Source: Methanobrevibacter sp.
GTDB taxonomy: Archaea; Methanobacteriota; Methanobacteria; Methanobacteriales; Methanobacteriaceae
NCBI GenBank assembly: GCA_031289975.1
Contig: JAITOM010000399.1
Span: 1 to 20,873 of the forward strand
Direction: 5' to 3'
DNA length: 20,873 bases
The notes below the pieces were generated by a model that was not told the origin of the DNA, ran no database searches, and worked only from the letters and a program-made list of their open reading frames with translations. The translations under genes were made by a program, and so were the position numbers. Below, piece by piece: positions 7,867-14,640 of this stretch; position 1 is the stretch's first letter, and the number at the start of each line of letters is the position of its first letter.

Positions 7867-8259
7867 TTAATATACATAAATCAGTAATCTACCACCAATT
7901 CCCATCTCTTTCGCTTTTGAATGAGTCATTATCCCCTTAGGAGTGGTAACAATCAATATACCAAAATTTTTTGCTGGTAAAAATCTCTTTTCAAACTTTT
8001 CAAATTCATCATTTTTAACAGAATGACGAGGTTTAATAACACCACATTGATTGATGTTACCTTCTAATTCAACTAAGAATTTTCCTGCTTTCCCATCATC
8101 TATATATTCAAACTCACCAATGTAATTCTCATTTTTCATTGTAGTCAAAACTTGTCCAATGAGTTTAGAAGCAGGAGCAATAGTACAAGAACTATTTACT
8201 TGTAATTCATTGTTCCTAATATTTGTAATTGCATTGGCAAGTGGATCCATAAGAGTCAT
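7867..8259 (-). CDS. rps8: Small ribosomal subunit protein uS8
   Basis: uS8 is a primary 16S rRNA-binding protein of the small subunit. The N-terminal DPLANAITNIRNNE and the C-terminal FGILIVTTPKGIMTHSKAKE and GIGGRLLIYVY blocks are typical of archaeal S8; the length of 130 residues is normal. The start is the ATG at 8259 with GAGGTG five bases upstream. That site overlaps the stop codon of uS14, so the two genes are translationally linked. An alternative ATG three codons later (MDPLANA) is possible but poorly spaced from the site. Confidence 0.96.
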   Translation of the reverse strand: MTLMDPLANAITNIRNNELQVNSSCTIAPASKLIGQVLTTMKNENYIGEFEYIDDGKAGKFLVELEGNINQCGVIKPRHSVKNDEFEKFEKRFLPAKNFGILIVTTPKGIMTHSKAKEMGIGGRLLIYVY

Positions 8260-8268
8260 AAATACACC

Positions 8269-8412
8269 TCAATTATATTTTTTAAATCCTATTTTCGGGG
8301 CAAGTTCTCTAAAACATTGTCTACATAACATAAGATTATATCTTCTTATCATTGCAGAGTGATCCCCACATCTACTACATTTTCTTGATGCTTTCCCGTA
8401 TTTTCTTGGCAA
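8269..8412 (-). CDS. rps14: Small ribosomal subunit protein uS14 (zinc-binding)
   Basis: This 47-residue gene is complete. It begins MPRKYGKASRKCSRCGDHSA and ends REL(A)PKIGFKKYN, the archaeal S14 pattern. Two CxxC pairs, CSRC at residues 12-15 and CRQC at 30-33, form the zinc knuckle that holds the protein on the head of the 30S subunit. The start is a TTG at 8410-8412 with GGTGAT three to four bases upstream; no ATG or GTG fits the conserved N-terminus. It is the first gene of the operon here. Usually uL5 comes directly before it, but the upstream DNA is a repeat-rich promoter region. Confidence 0.95.
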   Translation of the reverse strand: MPRKYGKASRKCSRCGDHSAMIRRYNLMLCRQCFRELAPKIGFKKYN

Positions 8413-8439
8413 AATATCACCTTTTAACTAATTTGATTA

Positions 8440-8460
8440 AATATATACACATTATATCGA
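8440..8460 (-). promoter_or_regulatory. Putative promoter of the uS14-DUF106 operon
   Basis: Reading the minus strand towards uS14, GATATAAT (about 8452-8459) and TATATAT (8441-8447) are the TATA candidates. The first would place the transcript start about 17 bases before the uS14 start codon, just upstream of GGTGAT, giving a short leader. The second would start too close. A promoter is needed here because no ribosomal gene lies upstream. Confidence 0.45.
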
Positions 8461-8599
8461 TTATTAATAAAATATTAATTAATATTTATATTTAAAAATT
8501 ATTATTTTATTAAGTTAATTTATTTTAATTATAAGTTAAATAATATTCATTTCATTAATATTCATTTCATGGAAATAATTTTTTTAAGTAATAAAATTA

Positions 8600-8668
8600 T
8601 TTAAATAGATATTTAATTTTTATTTAAATAGATATTTAATTTTTATTTAAATAGATATTTAATTTTTA
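8600..8668. repeat. 23-bp unit in three tandem copies
   Basis: Exact head-to-tail copies at 8600-8622, 8623-8645 and 8646-8668, unit beginning TTTAAATAGATATTTAAT. Exact identity indicates recent expansion. Thirty bases upstream, a 15-bp unit TAATATTCATTTCAT is also exactly duplicated (8541-8570). Confidence 0.9.
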
Positions 8669-8678
8669 TTTATAGTGG

Positions 8679-8727
8679 TTTTGATAAAGTTCTTAATAAA
8701 TGAACTTTTTTAAAAATAAATATTATT
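8679..8727 (-). repeat. Dispersed 48-bp repeat, inverted copy
   Basis: The reverse complement of this stretch matches 17878-17926 and 18060-18108 at about 45 of 49 positions, including the exact string ATTTATTAAGAACTTTATC. It is therefore a third, inverted member of the repeat family seen upstream of the recombinase gene. Confidence 0.75.
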
Positions 8728-8730
8728 AAA

Positions 8731-8887
8731 AAATATTAATTTAAAATCATTTATATTAATTAAAATATATTTAAATTATTTAAAATTTAAAATTATTAAT
8801 TTTTATAAAATAATATCAAAAATTAAATAATTTAATAAAAAAATTTTTCATCTAAAATTTAAGAACTTTTCCAAAATGACTATAATA
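8731..8887 (+). repeat. Dispersed 122-bp repeat, copy 2 (upstream of psmB)
   Basis: Bases 8766-8887 match 1-122 with two differences. Bases 8731-8843 match 14721-14833 with about ten. The copy ends 85 bp before the psmB start and holds TTTTTATAAA at 8800-8809. Together with copy 1 it brackets the ribosomal block in direct orientation. Confidence 0.85.
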
Positions 8888-8972
8888 TAGAGAATTATTT
8901 TTTTAGAGAATTATTTTTTAATATAATTAAAGAATTATTGAATTTATTATAGAATATTAAATAGGTGAAATT

Positions 8973-9593
8973 ATGAAAGATAAAACATTAGAAGGAACAA
9001 CTACTGTAGGAATTACATGCAAAGACGGTGTTGTATTTGCAAGTGAAAGAAGAGCAAGTATGGGAAATTTAGTAGCCCATAAAGTTGCTGAAAAAATATT
9101 TAAAATTGATAATCATTTAGGAGCTACAATAGCTGGCTCTGTTGCTGATGCTCAAAGTTTAATGAAAATTATTTCTGCTGAAGTTTCTCTATATAAAATG
9201 AGAAATGGTGAAAATATTAGTGTAGAATCTGCATCGGCTATATCAGCTAATATTTTACATTCCTCTCCATTGTATGTACAAACCCTACTTGGAGGAATAG
9301 ATGATAATGGAGCCATAATTTATTCTTTAGATCCTGCTGGAGGCATGGTTAAAGATACATTTATTTCAACTGGTTCAGGATCTTTGTTTGCTTATGGTGT
9401 TTTAGAAGACAGATTTAGAGAAGGGTTAACTATAGAGGAAGGAATAGATGTTGCTATAAGAGCAATTAATTCAGCTATGGAAAGAGACACTTTTTCTGGT
9501 AATGGTGTTTTAGTAGCTAAAATTACAAAAAACGGCTTTAAAATGTTATCAGAAGATGAAATTAAAAAGAAATTAGAAAGTTTAAGTCAATAA
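8973..9593 (+). CDS. psmB: 20S proteasome beta subunit
   Basis: This is the proteolytic beta subunit that forms the two inner rings of the archaeal 20S proteasome with alpha subunits. An 8-residue propeptide, MKDKTLEG, precedes the self-processing site before Thr9, the catalytic nucleophile of the mature TTTVGIT N-terminus. In mature numbering Glu17 (ASERRAS) and Lys33 (VAEKIF) are present. The STGSGS block carries the family's active-site serine. At 206 residues the length is normal. The start is the ATG at 8973 with GGTGA about four bases upstream. Its closeness to aCPSF1 on the same strand is a pairing I recall from Methanobacteriales. Confidence 0.97.
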   Translation: MKDKTLEGTTTVGITCKDGVVFASERRASMGNLVAHKVAEKIFKIDNHLGATIAGSVADAQSLMKIISAEVSLYKMRNGENISVESASAISANILHSSPLYVQTLLGGIDDNGAIIYSLDPAGGMVKDTFISTGSGSLFAYGVLEDRFREGLTIEEGIDVAIRAINSAMERDTFSGNGVLVAKITKNGFKMLSEDEIKKKLESLSQ

Positions 9594-9696
9594 TTAAAAA
9601 AATGGCATTAAATTATTTAATTAAACTAAAAATTAATATTAAATAAACTAAATTAGAAAATTTAGACTCTAATTAATAACTAAACTTACTTTTAAT

Positions 9697-9945
9697 TTAT
9701 TGATGAGAAGGTTTGAACAAACCCACCTTTTAAGGATGGGAAGAATCAAACTTAGTGGATGGCTTCCCAATCGATTTTTAACCACTATAATAGACTTAAA
9801 AATTGTGTTTAGAACTAAAATTATTAACTTTTAACCACAAGAACAAGTGGGGTTGATAAAACCATAATTAATCTTAGATTGTGAATTGCATTACATGCGA
9901 GGATAGCTTATTAATGAAAACATCATAAGATGTTAGTTCTAAGAA
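9697..9945. ncRNA. Candidate structured RNA (unidentified)
   Basis: Several helices fit together. GGTTTG/CAAACC forms a tight hairpin at 9710-9723, and GGGAAG (9738-9743) pairs with CTTCCC (9763-9768). A long-range stem TTAGAACTAA (9809-9818) with TTAGTTCTAA (9933-9942) encloses CCAC/GTGG (9835-9850) and overlaps ACATC/GATGT (9920-9933). Base composition is less AT-biased than neighbouring gaps. The strand is unclear: the minus strand has TATA-like ATATATAA at about 9988-9995 at a suitable place, while the plus strand has no strong box. I looked for RNase P, SRP and tRNA signatures and did not find them convincingly. Confidence 0.4.
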
Positions 9946-10110
9946 GCTTTAAATATTTATAGTGTTCTGTAAAATTATTTTCTTTTATTTATATATTAAT
10001 TTTACAAAATTCAATTAAATGTTTGCAATCAAAAATAATTTTTATTTCTTTAAATTAAATTTAAAAGACGAATATTAATATTTGAAAAAATAATTTGCAA
10101 AAAAATTTTT

Positions 10111-10170
10111 TGAATATTTTTTTGAATAATTTGTTGAATAATTTTGTGAATAATTTTTTGTATAAATTTT
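10111..10170. repeat. 12-bp tandem repeat, about five units
   Basis: TGAATA recurs at exactly 12-bp intervals (10111, 10123, 10135, 10147), followed by a degenerate fifth unit at 10159. The unit consensus is TGAATAATTTTT. The spacing is regular despite base changes within units. Confidence 0.8.
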
Positions 10171-10199
10171 TTAATAATATAATAAATTAGTTACACGAG

Positions 10200-10258
10200 C
10201 ACTATATTTTAGAATAAGAATCTTTTGCCTTTAGGCTTGGGAACAGTTCAATATAGTG
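10200..10258. ncRNA. Candidate structured element (hairpin within stem)
   Basis: CACTATAT (10200-10207) pairs perfectly with ATATAGTG (10251-10258). Inside is the hairpin GCC-TTTA-GGC (10227-10236). It could be part of a leader, a small RNA or a transposon end; GC-rich hairpins with a TTTA loop occur at ends of IS200/IS605 elements, but no transposase remnant adjoins it. Confidence 0.35.
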
Positions 10259-10341
10259 TTTAATTACTATTGTTAGAAAGTGTAAACCTTATTTTTTTTA
10301 TAAATGAAATAATTTTTAAAAACTCCAGTATTGATACCTTT

Positions 10342-10380
10342 CATATTAATTATAGAAAATATTAATTTTCTTTTAATATG
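10342..10380. promoter_or_regulatory. Two-part hairpin upstream of aCPSF1
   Basis: CATATTAA (10342-10349) pairs with TTAATATG (10373-10380), and inside it GAAAAT-ATTA-ATTTTC forms a second stem. It could be a terminator-like or regulatory hairpin in the long gap before aCPSF1. Confidence 0.35.
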
Positions 10381-10419
10381 GCAATGTAAAACACTGTAAT
10401 ATACTATTTTTATTTATTT

Positions 10420-10447
10420 ATGTAAAGTATTATATCTTACTTTACAT
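10420..10447. promoter_or_regulatory. Perfect 10-bp inverted repeat before aCPSF1
   Basis: ATGTAAAGTA (10420-10429) and TACTTTACAT (10438-10447) are exact reverse complements around an 8-nt loop, ending 20 bases before the ATG. A further half-site-like ATGTAAA lies at 10384-10390. With a TATA-like TAATATACT about 25 bases upstream, the palindrome would sit at the transcript 5' end. It could be an operator or a leader hairpin controlling this termination-factor gene. Confidence 0.5.
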
Positions 10448-10467
10448 CTTATTTTTGAGTGATTATA

Positions 10468-12375
10468 ATGAGTTCAGAGATTTTAGAAGAAATTAAAATG
10501 GCTATTGTGAAAAAACTACCTGAACGAATTCAATTAGCTAATATAGAGTTTGAAGGCTCAGAAGTTGTAATATACACAAAAGACCCTGTGATAATGACTG
10601 ATAATGAAGATTTAATAAGAAAATTAGCTAAAGATTTAAGAAAGCGAATAATTATTCGTTCTGATAAAAGTGTTCTTTTAGATCCAGAAAAAACTATTAC
10701 AAAAATTCATGAGATTGTCCCTGAAGAAGCTGAAATTACTAACATAGGATTTGATGATGTAACCTCTGAAGTCCGCATTGAAGCCAAAAAGCCTGGAATT
10801 GTCATTGGAAAATTTGGAGTCACTTCGAGAGAAATAGTGAAAAATACTGGTTGGGCTCCAAAAATTCTAAGAACACCACCAATACCATCAGAAATAATTG
10901 AAAAAATTAGACATATCCTAAAACAAAGTAGTAAAGAAAGAAAACAATCACTTCAAGCTTTTGGATTGAGAGTTCATCAAGGATCAAAACATGATAATGA
11001 TTGGATAAGATTAACCTCTATGGGGGGATTTAGAGAGGTTGGAAGGTCATGCATGTTATTACAAACTCCTAACAGTAGAGTTTTACTTGATTGCGGAGTA
11101 AATGTAGCAGGTCACGATGATAAATCTTCATTTCCCTATTTAAATGTCCCTGAATTTAATTTAAATGAATTGGATGCAGTTGTAGTGTCTCATGCACATT
11201 TAGATCATTGTGGTTTCGTACCCTATTTGTATCACTATGGATATGAAGGGCCTGTTTTTTGTACAACACCAACAAGAGATTTAATGACTTTGTTACAGTT
11301 AGATCATATTGATATAGCCCATAGAGAAGATAATCCACTACCTTTTAATGTGAAACATGTTGAAAAAACTGTAAAACGTGCTGTAACACTTGATTATGGG
11401 GAAGTTACAAACATAGCACCTGATATAAAATTAACCCTTCACAATGCTGGACATATTCTTGGCTCTGCAATGTCCCATTTGCATGTTGGAGATGGACAAC
11501 ATAATATAGTATACACTGGAGACTTTAAATATGAAAGAAGTAGATTACTTGAACCTGCAACATCTAAATTTCCAAGATTAGAAACATTGGTCATGGAAAG
11601 TACTTATGGAGGTCATGAAGATATTCAACCATCAAGGAATTCTGCTGAAAAAGAACTTATGAAAATAATTTATAGAACTTTAAAGCAAAAAGGTAAAGTT
11701 TTGATTCCTGTTTTTGCAGTAGGACGAGCACAAGAATTAATGATTGTTTTAGAAGAATATATGTCTCATGGTATTATTGAAGAAGTTCCAATCCATATTG
11801 ATGGTATGATTTGGGAAGCAACTGCGATTCACACGGCCAGACCAGAATACTTAAGTAAGGATTTAAGGGATCAAATATTTCATGCAGGTAGAAATCCATT
11901 TATCTCTGATGCATTTCATAAAGTTATTAACCATAATGAAAGAAAAGATATTGTTGAAGGAGAACCATCTATTATTCTATCTACATCTGGAATGCTTACT
12001 GGTGGAAATTCTGTTGAATATTTCAAAGCATTAAGTGGAGACGAAAAAAGTACATTAATATTTGTTGGATATCAGTCAGAAGGTTCATTAGGTAGAAGAA
12101 TCCAGAAAGGTTGGACTGAAATCCCAATGCTTGAAGAAGGAAAAACTAAAGTTTATCATGTTAAAATGAATGTTGAAACTATTGAAGGGTTTAGTGGACA
12201 TTCTAATAGACGACAACTTATGGATTATGTTAAAAGATTAAGTGTAAAACCAGGGAAAATAATTACTTGTCATGGAGATCCTTATAAAACTGCTGATTTA
12301 GCATCAAGTATACATAGAAATCTTAAAATAGAAACTAAAACTCCACTTAATTTAGAATGTACAAGAATTCAGTAA
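10468..12375 (+). CDS. KH/metallo-beta-lactamase/beta-CASP ribonuclease aCPSF1 (FttA)
   Basis: This is the archaeal CPSF73-like nuclease shown in methanogens to cleave nascent RNA 3' ends and drive transcription termination. The N-terminal 140 or so residues are KH-type RNA-binding domains (GKFGVTSREIV). The metallo-beta-lactamase domain shows SHAHLDH, with H242, H244, D246 and H247. H329 (GHILGS), D352 (TGDFKYE) and H602 (CHGD) complete the zinc site. Between them lies the beta-CASP domain, with MESTYGG and IHIDGMIWEATAIH; GHSNRRQ at 577-583 is also conserved. The frame opens at a GTG at 10459, but the ATG at 10468 follows the site GAGTGAT, so 635 residues are called, the usual size. No key residue is missing. 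Confidence 0.96.
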   Translation: MSSEILEEIKMAIVKKLPERIQLANIEFEGSEVVIYTKDPVIMTDNEDLIRKLAKDLRKRIIIRSDKSVLLDPEKTITKIHEIVPEEAEITNIGFDDVTSEVRIEAKKPGIVIGKFGVTSREIVKNTGWAPKILRTPPIPSEIIEKIRHILKQSSKERKQSLQAFGLRVHQGSKHDNDWIRLTSMGGFREVGRSCMLLQTPNSRVLLDCGVNVAGHDDKSSFPYLNVPEFNLNELDAVVVSHAHLDHCGFVPYLYHYGYEGPVFCTTPTRDLMTLLQLDHIDIAHREDNPLPFNVKHVEKTVKRAVTLDYGEVTNIAPDIKLTLHNAGHILGSAMSHLHVGDGQHNIVYTGDFKYERSRLLEPATSKFPRLETLVMESTYGGHEDIQPSRNSAEKELMKIIYRTLKQKGKVLIPVFAVGRAQELMIVLEEYMSHGIIEEVPIHIDGMIWEATAIHTARPEYLSKDLRDQIFHAGRNPFISDAFHKVINHNERKDIVEGEPSIILSTSGMLTGGNSVEYFKALSGDEKSTLIFVGYQSEGSLGRRIQKGWTEIPMLEEGKTKVYHVKMNVETIEGFSGHSNRRQLMDYVKRLSVKPGKIITCHGDPYKTADLASSIHRNLKIETKTPLNLECTRIQ

Positions 12376-12773
12376 ATAAGATTTTTAATATCTTAATAGC
12401 CACTAATTCGGGATATTTTAATCAATACATGAATTTTTAGTTATATTTAATAATTAAATGATGATTAATTCATTTTTTTATTTATAAAAACTATTGTCAT
12501 TATTTATTTATAATGTTAAGAGTTAAACATTATTGCAAACAAAAATAGATTAAGTTCGTTTTTAAAAAGTTATAACCATATACATTTAAAGACAAATAGT
12601 AAATTATATATTTTTTTGAGCCTAATTTCATGAAAAACAATCATATCATACATATATAATAATTTAAAGGCATTATAACTATTATTGAGATTATAGGTGC
12701 TTGTTAAGATGTGAAATCTATGATTTTGTAAAAATAATTCATATTAAACTTCATGAAAATTTAGCTAAACCTA

Positions 12774-12785
12774 AACCTTTATATA
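12774..12785 (+). promoter_or_regulatory. Promoter for the 12.8-kb candidate RNA
   Basis: AAACCTTTATATA ending at 12785 matches the archaeal BRE plus TATA pattern well. The inferred start site, about 25 bases on, falls at about 12808, exactly where the first inverted repeat begins. It stands out because nothing coding lies downstream for 800 bp on this strand. Confidence 0.5.
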
Positions 12786-12805
12786 CTATTAAAGTTTAAT
12801 ATTAT

Positions 12806-13010
12806 ATTGTCTACTAAAATTTATATAAAAAATATAATTCATGTAAAAAATTATTAGTAGACTAAACACGATATCATTTAATTGATATTATCTCCAAAAA
12901 GCCCCAATGAAATTATTTTTGTGACCTTAAACATAACCCATAAGTATATTTAATTAACTAATTTAATTAAATTGGGGCACATTTCTTCTGTAAACAAATC
13001 TTTTTATTTC
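12806..13010 (+). ncRNA. Candidate small RNA with three hairpins
   Basis: Three perfect stems follow one another downstream of a good TATA box. They are GTCTACTAA (12809-12817) with TTAGTAGAC (12854-12862), ATATCA (12871-12876) with TGATAT (12883-12888), and GCCCCAAT (12901-12908) with ATTGGGGC (12971-12978). A T-rich stretch, CTTTTTATTT, at 13000-13009 could terminate transcription. The GCCCC/GGGGC arms are striking in this AT-rich DNA. No known RNA family is recognised. A MITE-like inverted-repeat element is the main alternative for the last stem. Confidence 0.45.
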
Positions 13011-13297
13011 ATTACTTAAAAATAAGATATTTAAAAATAAATGATTAATTACAAAAATTTTTTGCCAACATAATCAATTTTGTTACTTCAATTAATCAGA
13101 CATTTAATTAACCCTACTTTTTTGTTTTTATAATCAATTAATTATTTAATTTAGAATTATTATTACTAATCTATTTTTAAATTTAAACAAAATAATTATT
13201 AAGTTTTAAAATTAAAAAAGGAACTTATAACTGAATTAATAAATATCAATCAATAAATTTGATCAATGTCTTTAATGTGAATATTTTACTTAAATTA

Positions 13298-13630
13298 TTA
13301 TTTAAATTTAGTTTTCCTACGATAATGTATAAAAATAGAAGCAATTAGTAATAACACACCTATACTACAGAATAATATTTTAGGATAAAATTGTAAATAT
13401 AATATGCCAACACATAAAAATAAGATACCTTCAATTAATATAAAGATTTTACTCAGATTTGTTTTGAAAATTACTAATGGATAAGTAATTCCAACAATCA
13501 CAATAATAAAGTTAAGCACTAAATCTTCATTAGTAATATTGTTAGTTGAATAAAGAGTAAATAATCCCCAACTAATGAATATAATCGCGAAAAATATTGA
13601 AAATATCTTTTGATGCTGTCTAAAATCCAT
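13298..13630 (-). CDS. Small four-helix membrane protein, unknown
   Basis: I do not recognise this family. The 110-residue frame has four strongly hydrophobic segments at about 9-27, 38-55, 60-79 and 84-101. It has a short charged N-terminus (MDFRQHQK) and a basic C-terminus (HYRRKTKFK), which suggests both ends face the cytoplasm by the positive-inside rule. The start is the ATG at 13630; the ribosome-binding site is weak (AGAG about 8 bases upstream). It stands alone between the candidate RNA and transposon remnants. Codon content is like that of the neighbours, and the regular helix pattern argues for a real gene. Confidence 0.6.
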   Translation of the reverse strand: MDFRQHQKIFSIFFAIIFISWGLFTLYSTNNITNEDLVLNFIIVIVGITYPLVIFKTNLSKIFILIEGILFLCVGILYLQFYPKILFCSIGVLLLIASIFIHYRRKTKFK

Positions 13631-14064
13631 ATAAATTCTCTTATTTTTTTAATATATAAATTAATTGTATTTATGGGAGTGTCAGAAAGTGCGGAGGTTT
13701 TACAAATTTTGGATTTTTATATATAAAGAAAACCTAAAATATTGATAAACCTCCACAAAAGTTTACAACCTCATATTTATTATTTAATTTTTGTTAATTG
13801 TTAAATTTTTAAATTTAAATTATTTTAAATTCATTAAATATCATAATAACTCCTATTTAAATAATATTTTTAAAAATAAATAATTTTATACAAACTCATT
13901 AATTAAATTATTAATGTCTTGGGATATAGTCACCACTAAATTTGATTTTTAGACTTTTATAAATTTATATTATTTTTACTTATTAAAGTATTTTTGGATT
14001 TTAAGAGAGTGTCAAAAAGCATGGAGGGTTTTAAAAATTTTTGGATTTTATATATAAAGAAAAC
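13631..14064. other. Non-coding stretch with two tnpB-end elements
   Basis: This gap holds two same-direction copies of the hairpin element (13678-13774 and 14008-14091). The 230 bp between them is AT-rich and shows nothing recognisable. Confidence 0.6.
13678..13774 (-). repeat. Hairpin element related to tnpB 3' end, copy B
   Basis: It matches 14008-14091 closely across the core TATATATAAAGAAAACCTAA and the outer AGTGTCA(G/A)AAAG. Arms GGAGGTTT (13693-13700) and AAACCTCC (13747-13754) form a perfect 8-bp stem. It lies about 330 bp from copy C in the same direction and has no tnpB sequence of its own, so it is a solo end. Confidence 0.7.
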
Positions 14065-14091
14065 CTAAAATATTAATAAACCTCCACAAAA
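14008..14091 (-). repeat. Hairpin element at the tnpB 3' end, copy C
   Basis: This copy overlaps the last codons and stop of the decayed tnpB (stop TAG at 14065-14067), as expected for the right end of an IS200/IS605-type element. Stem arms GGAGG (14023-14027) and CCTCC (14081-14085) pair, with a one-base bulge before the adjoining TTT/AAA. Confidence 0.7.
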
Positions 14092-14567
14092 CCATGTCAT
14101 AGTCCTGAAAACTAAGTTTTTGATGTTGATAGCTGCATTTACATCTCTATCATGTTCAGTTTTACATTCAGGACAAATTCAAGACCTAATACTCAAACCA
14201 ATTGAATTATTGATATAACCACAATTAGAACATATTTTAGTTGTATTATGAGGATTTACTTTATATAACTTATCTTTATACCAATCAAGTTTATATTCTA
14301 ATAGTTCAACGAAAAAATCAGTTTTATAAACTATTTCTTTAGTTTGTTTACACCATGTTTCTTAATTTGATGTAATCATTTATATTTAATGCTTTCAATA
14401 GCTATACTGTCATATTCTGTTACTAATTTGGTGATTATATTATGATACCAATTATTGATTATATAGGTAACTTTTTCTTTTAGTCTATCAATTTGTAGTT
14501 GTCTAAAAACCAAATTCCAGATTTTAAATTTCCATCCTCTTTTTACAGTTTCGTTTTTTATAGTGAA
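14065..14567 (-). pseudogene. tnpB: Decayed tnpB (IS200/IS605 family) C-terminal half
   Basis: Translating the minus strand in pieces gives clear TnpB blocks. VTEYDSIAIESIKYK corresponds to the segment with the second RuvC-like acidic residue. After a frameshift near 14340, WYKDKLYKVNPHNTTKICSNCG begins the zinc finger, and ICPECKTEHDRDVNAAINIK completes it and carries the final RuvC aspartate. At least two in-frame stops interrupt it: TGA after KYK, and TGA where WICPEC would be expected. The N-terminal half, including the first catalytic aspartate, and any tnpA are absent. TnpB proteins are RNA-guided nucleases encoded by transposons; this copy cannot be active. Its 3' end runs into the hairpin element that is found solo elsewhere in the window. 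Confidence 0.85.
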
Positions 14568-14640
14568 CTAAAAAATGTTTTTAAGTAATGAGTTTTTTAA
14601 AAATATCTTTAAATTATCAATTTCATAAATAAAAACAAAG

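Larger units (their letters stand above)
8413..8972. other. Divergent, repeat-filled intergenic region uS14-psmB
   Basis: No coding frame. It contains the operon promoter, a 15-bp tandem pair (8541-8555, 8556-8570), a 23-bp unit repeated three times (8600-8668), an inverted copy of the repeat found at 17.9-18.1 kb (8679-8727) and copy 2 of the 122-bp repeat (8766-8887). This density suggests the junction where the ribosomal operon became separated from its usual upstream genes. Confidence 0.7.
9594..10467. other. Hairpin-dense 870-bp region between psmB and aCPSF1
   Basis: No coding frame is credible. In order it holds a multi-helix candidate RNA (about 9697-9945), a 9-bp inverted repeat (9968-9976 with 9998-10006), a 12-bp tandem repeat (10111-10170), a second structured stretch (10200-10258), a two-part hairpin (10342-10380) and a perfect inverted repeat next to the aCPSF1 start (10420-10447). 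GC content rises noticeably in 9700-9960 and 10195-10260 against the background. Confidence 0.65.
12376..13297. other. Non-coding stretch downstream of aCPSF1
   Basis: No coding frame is supported. A T-rich run near 12471-12482 may end the aCPSF1 transcript. The only structured part is the candidate RNA at 12806-13010. The remainder, 13011-13297, is plain AT-rich sequence where I see nothing. Confidence 0.6.

Noticed and set aside
8159..8362. 67-codon plus-strand frame opposite uS8/uS14
   Set aside because: Antisense to uS8 and to the newly recognised uS14 gene.
8600..8668. CRISPR array
   Set aside because: The repeats are directly adjacent with no spacers and are purely AT-rich; no cas gene is present.
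9699..9727. C/D box small RNA starting at TTGATGA
   Set aside because: No CTGA D box at a suitable distance.
9697..9945. RNase P RNA, SRP RNA or tRNA identity for the structured region
   Set aside because: A GCTTAT-like string is present, but the paired conserved 5' region and flanking P1-type stem are not; no SRP loop motif or tRNA T-arm (GGTTCRAAT) was found.
11156..11338. 60-codon minus-strand frame within aCPSF1
   Set aside because: Lies opposite the catalytic HxHxDH region, which is certain coding sequence on the plus strand.
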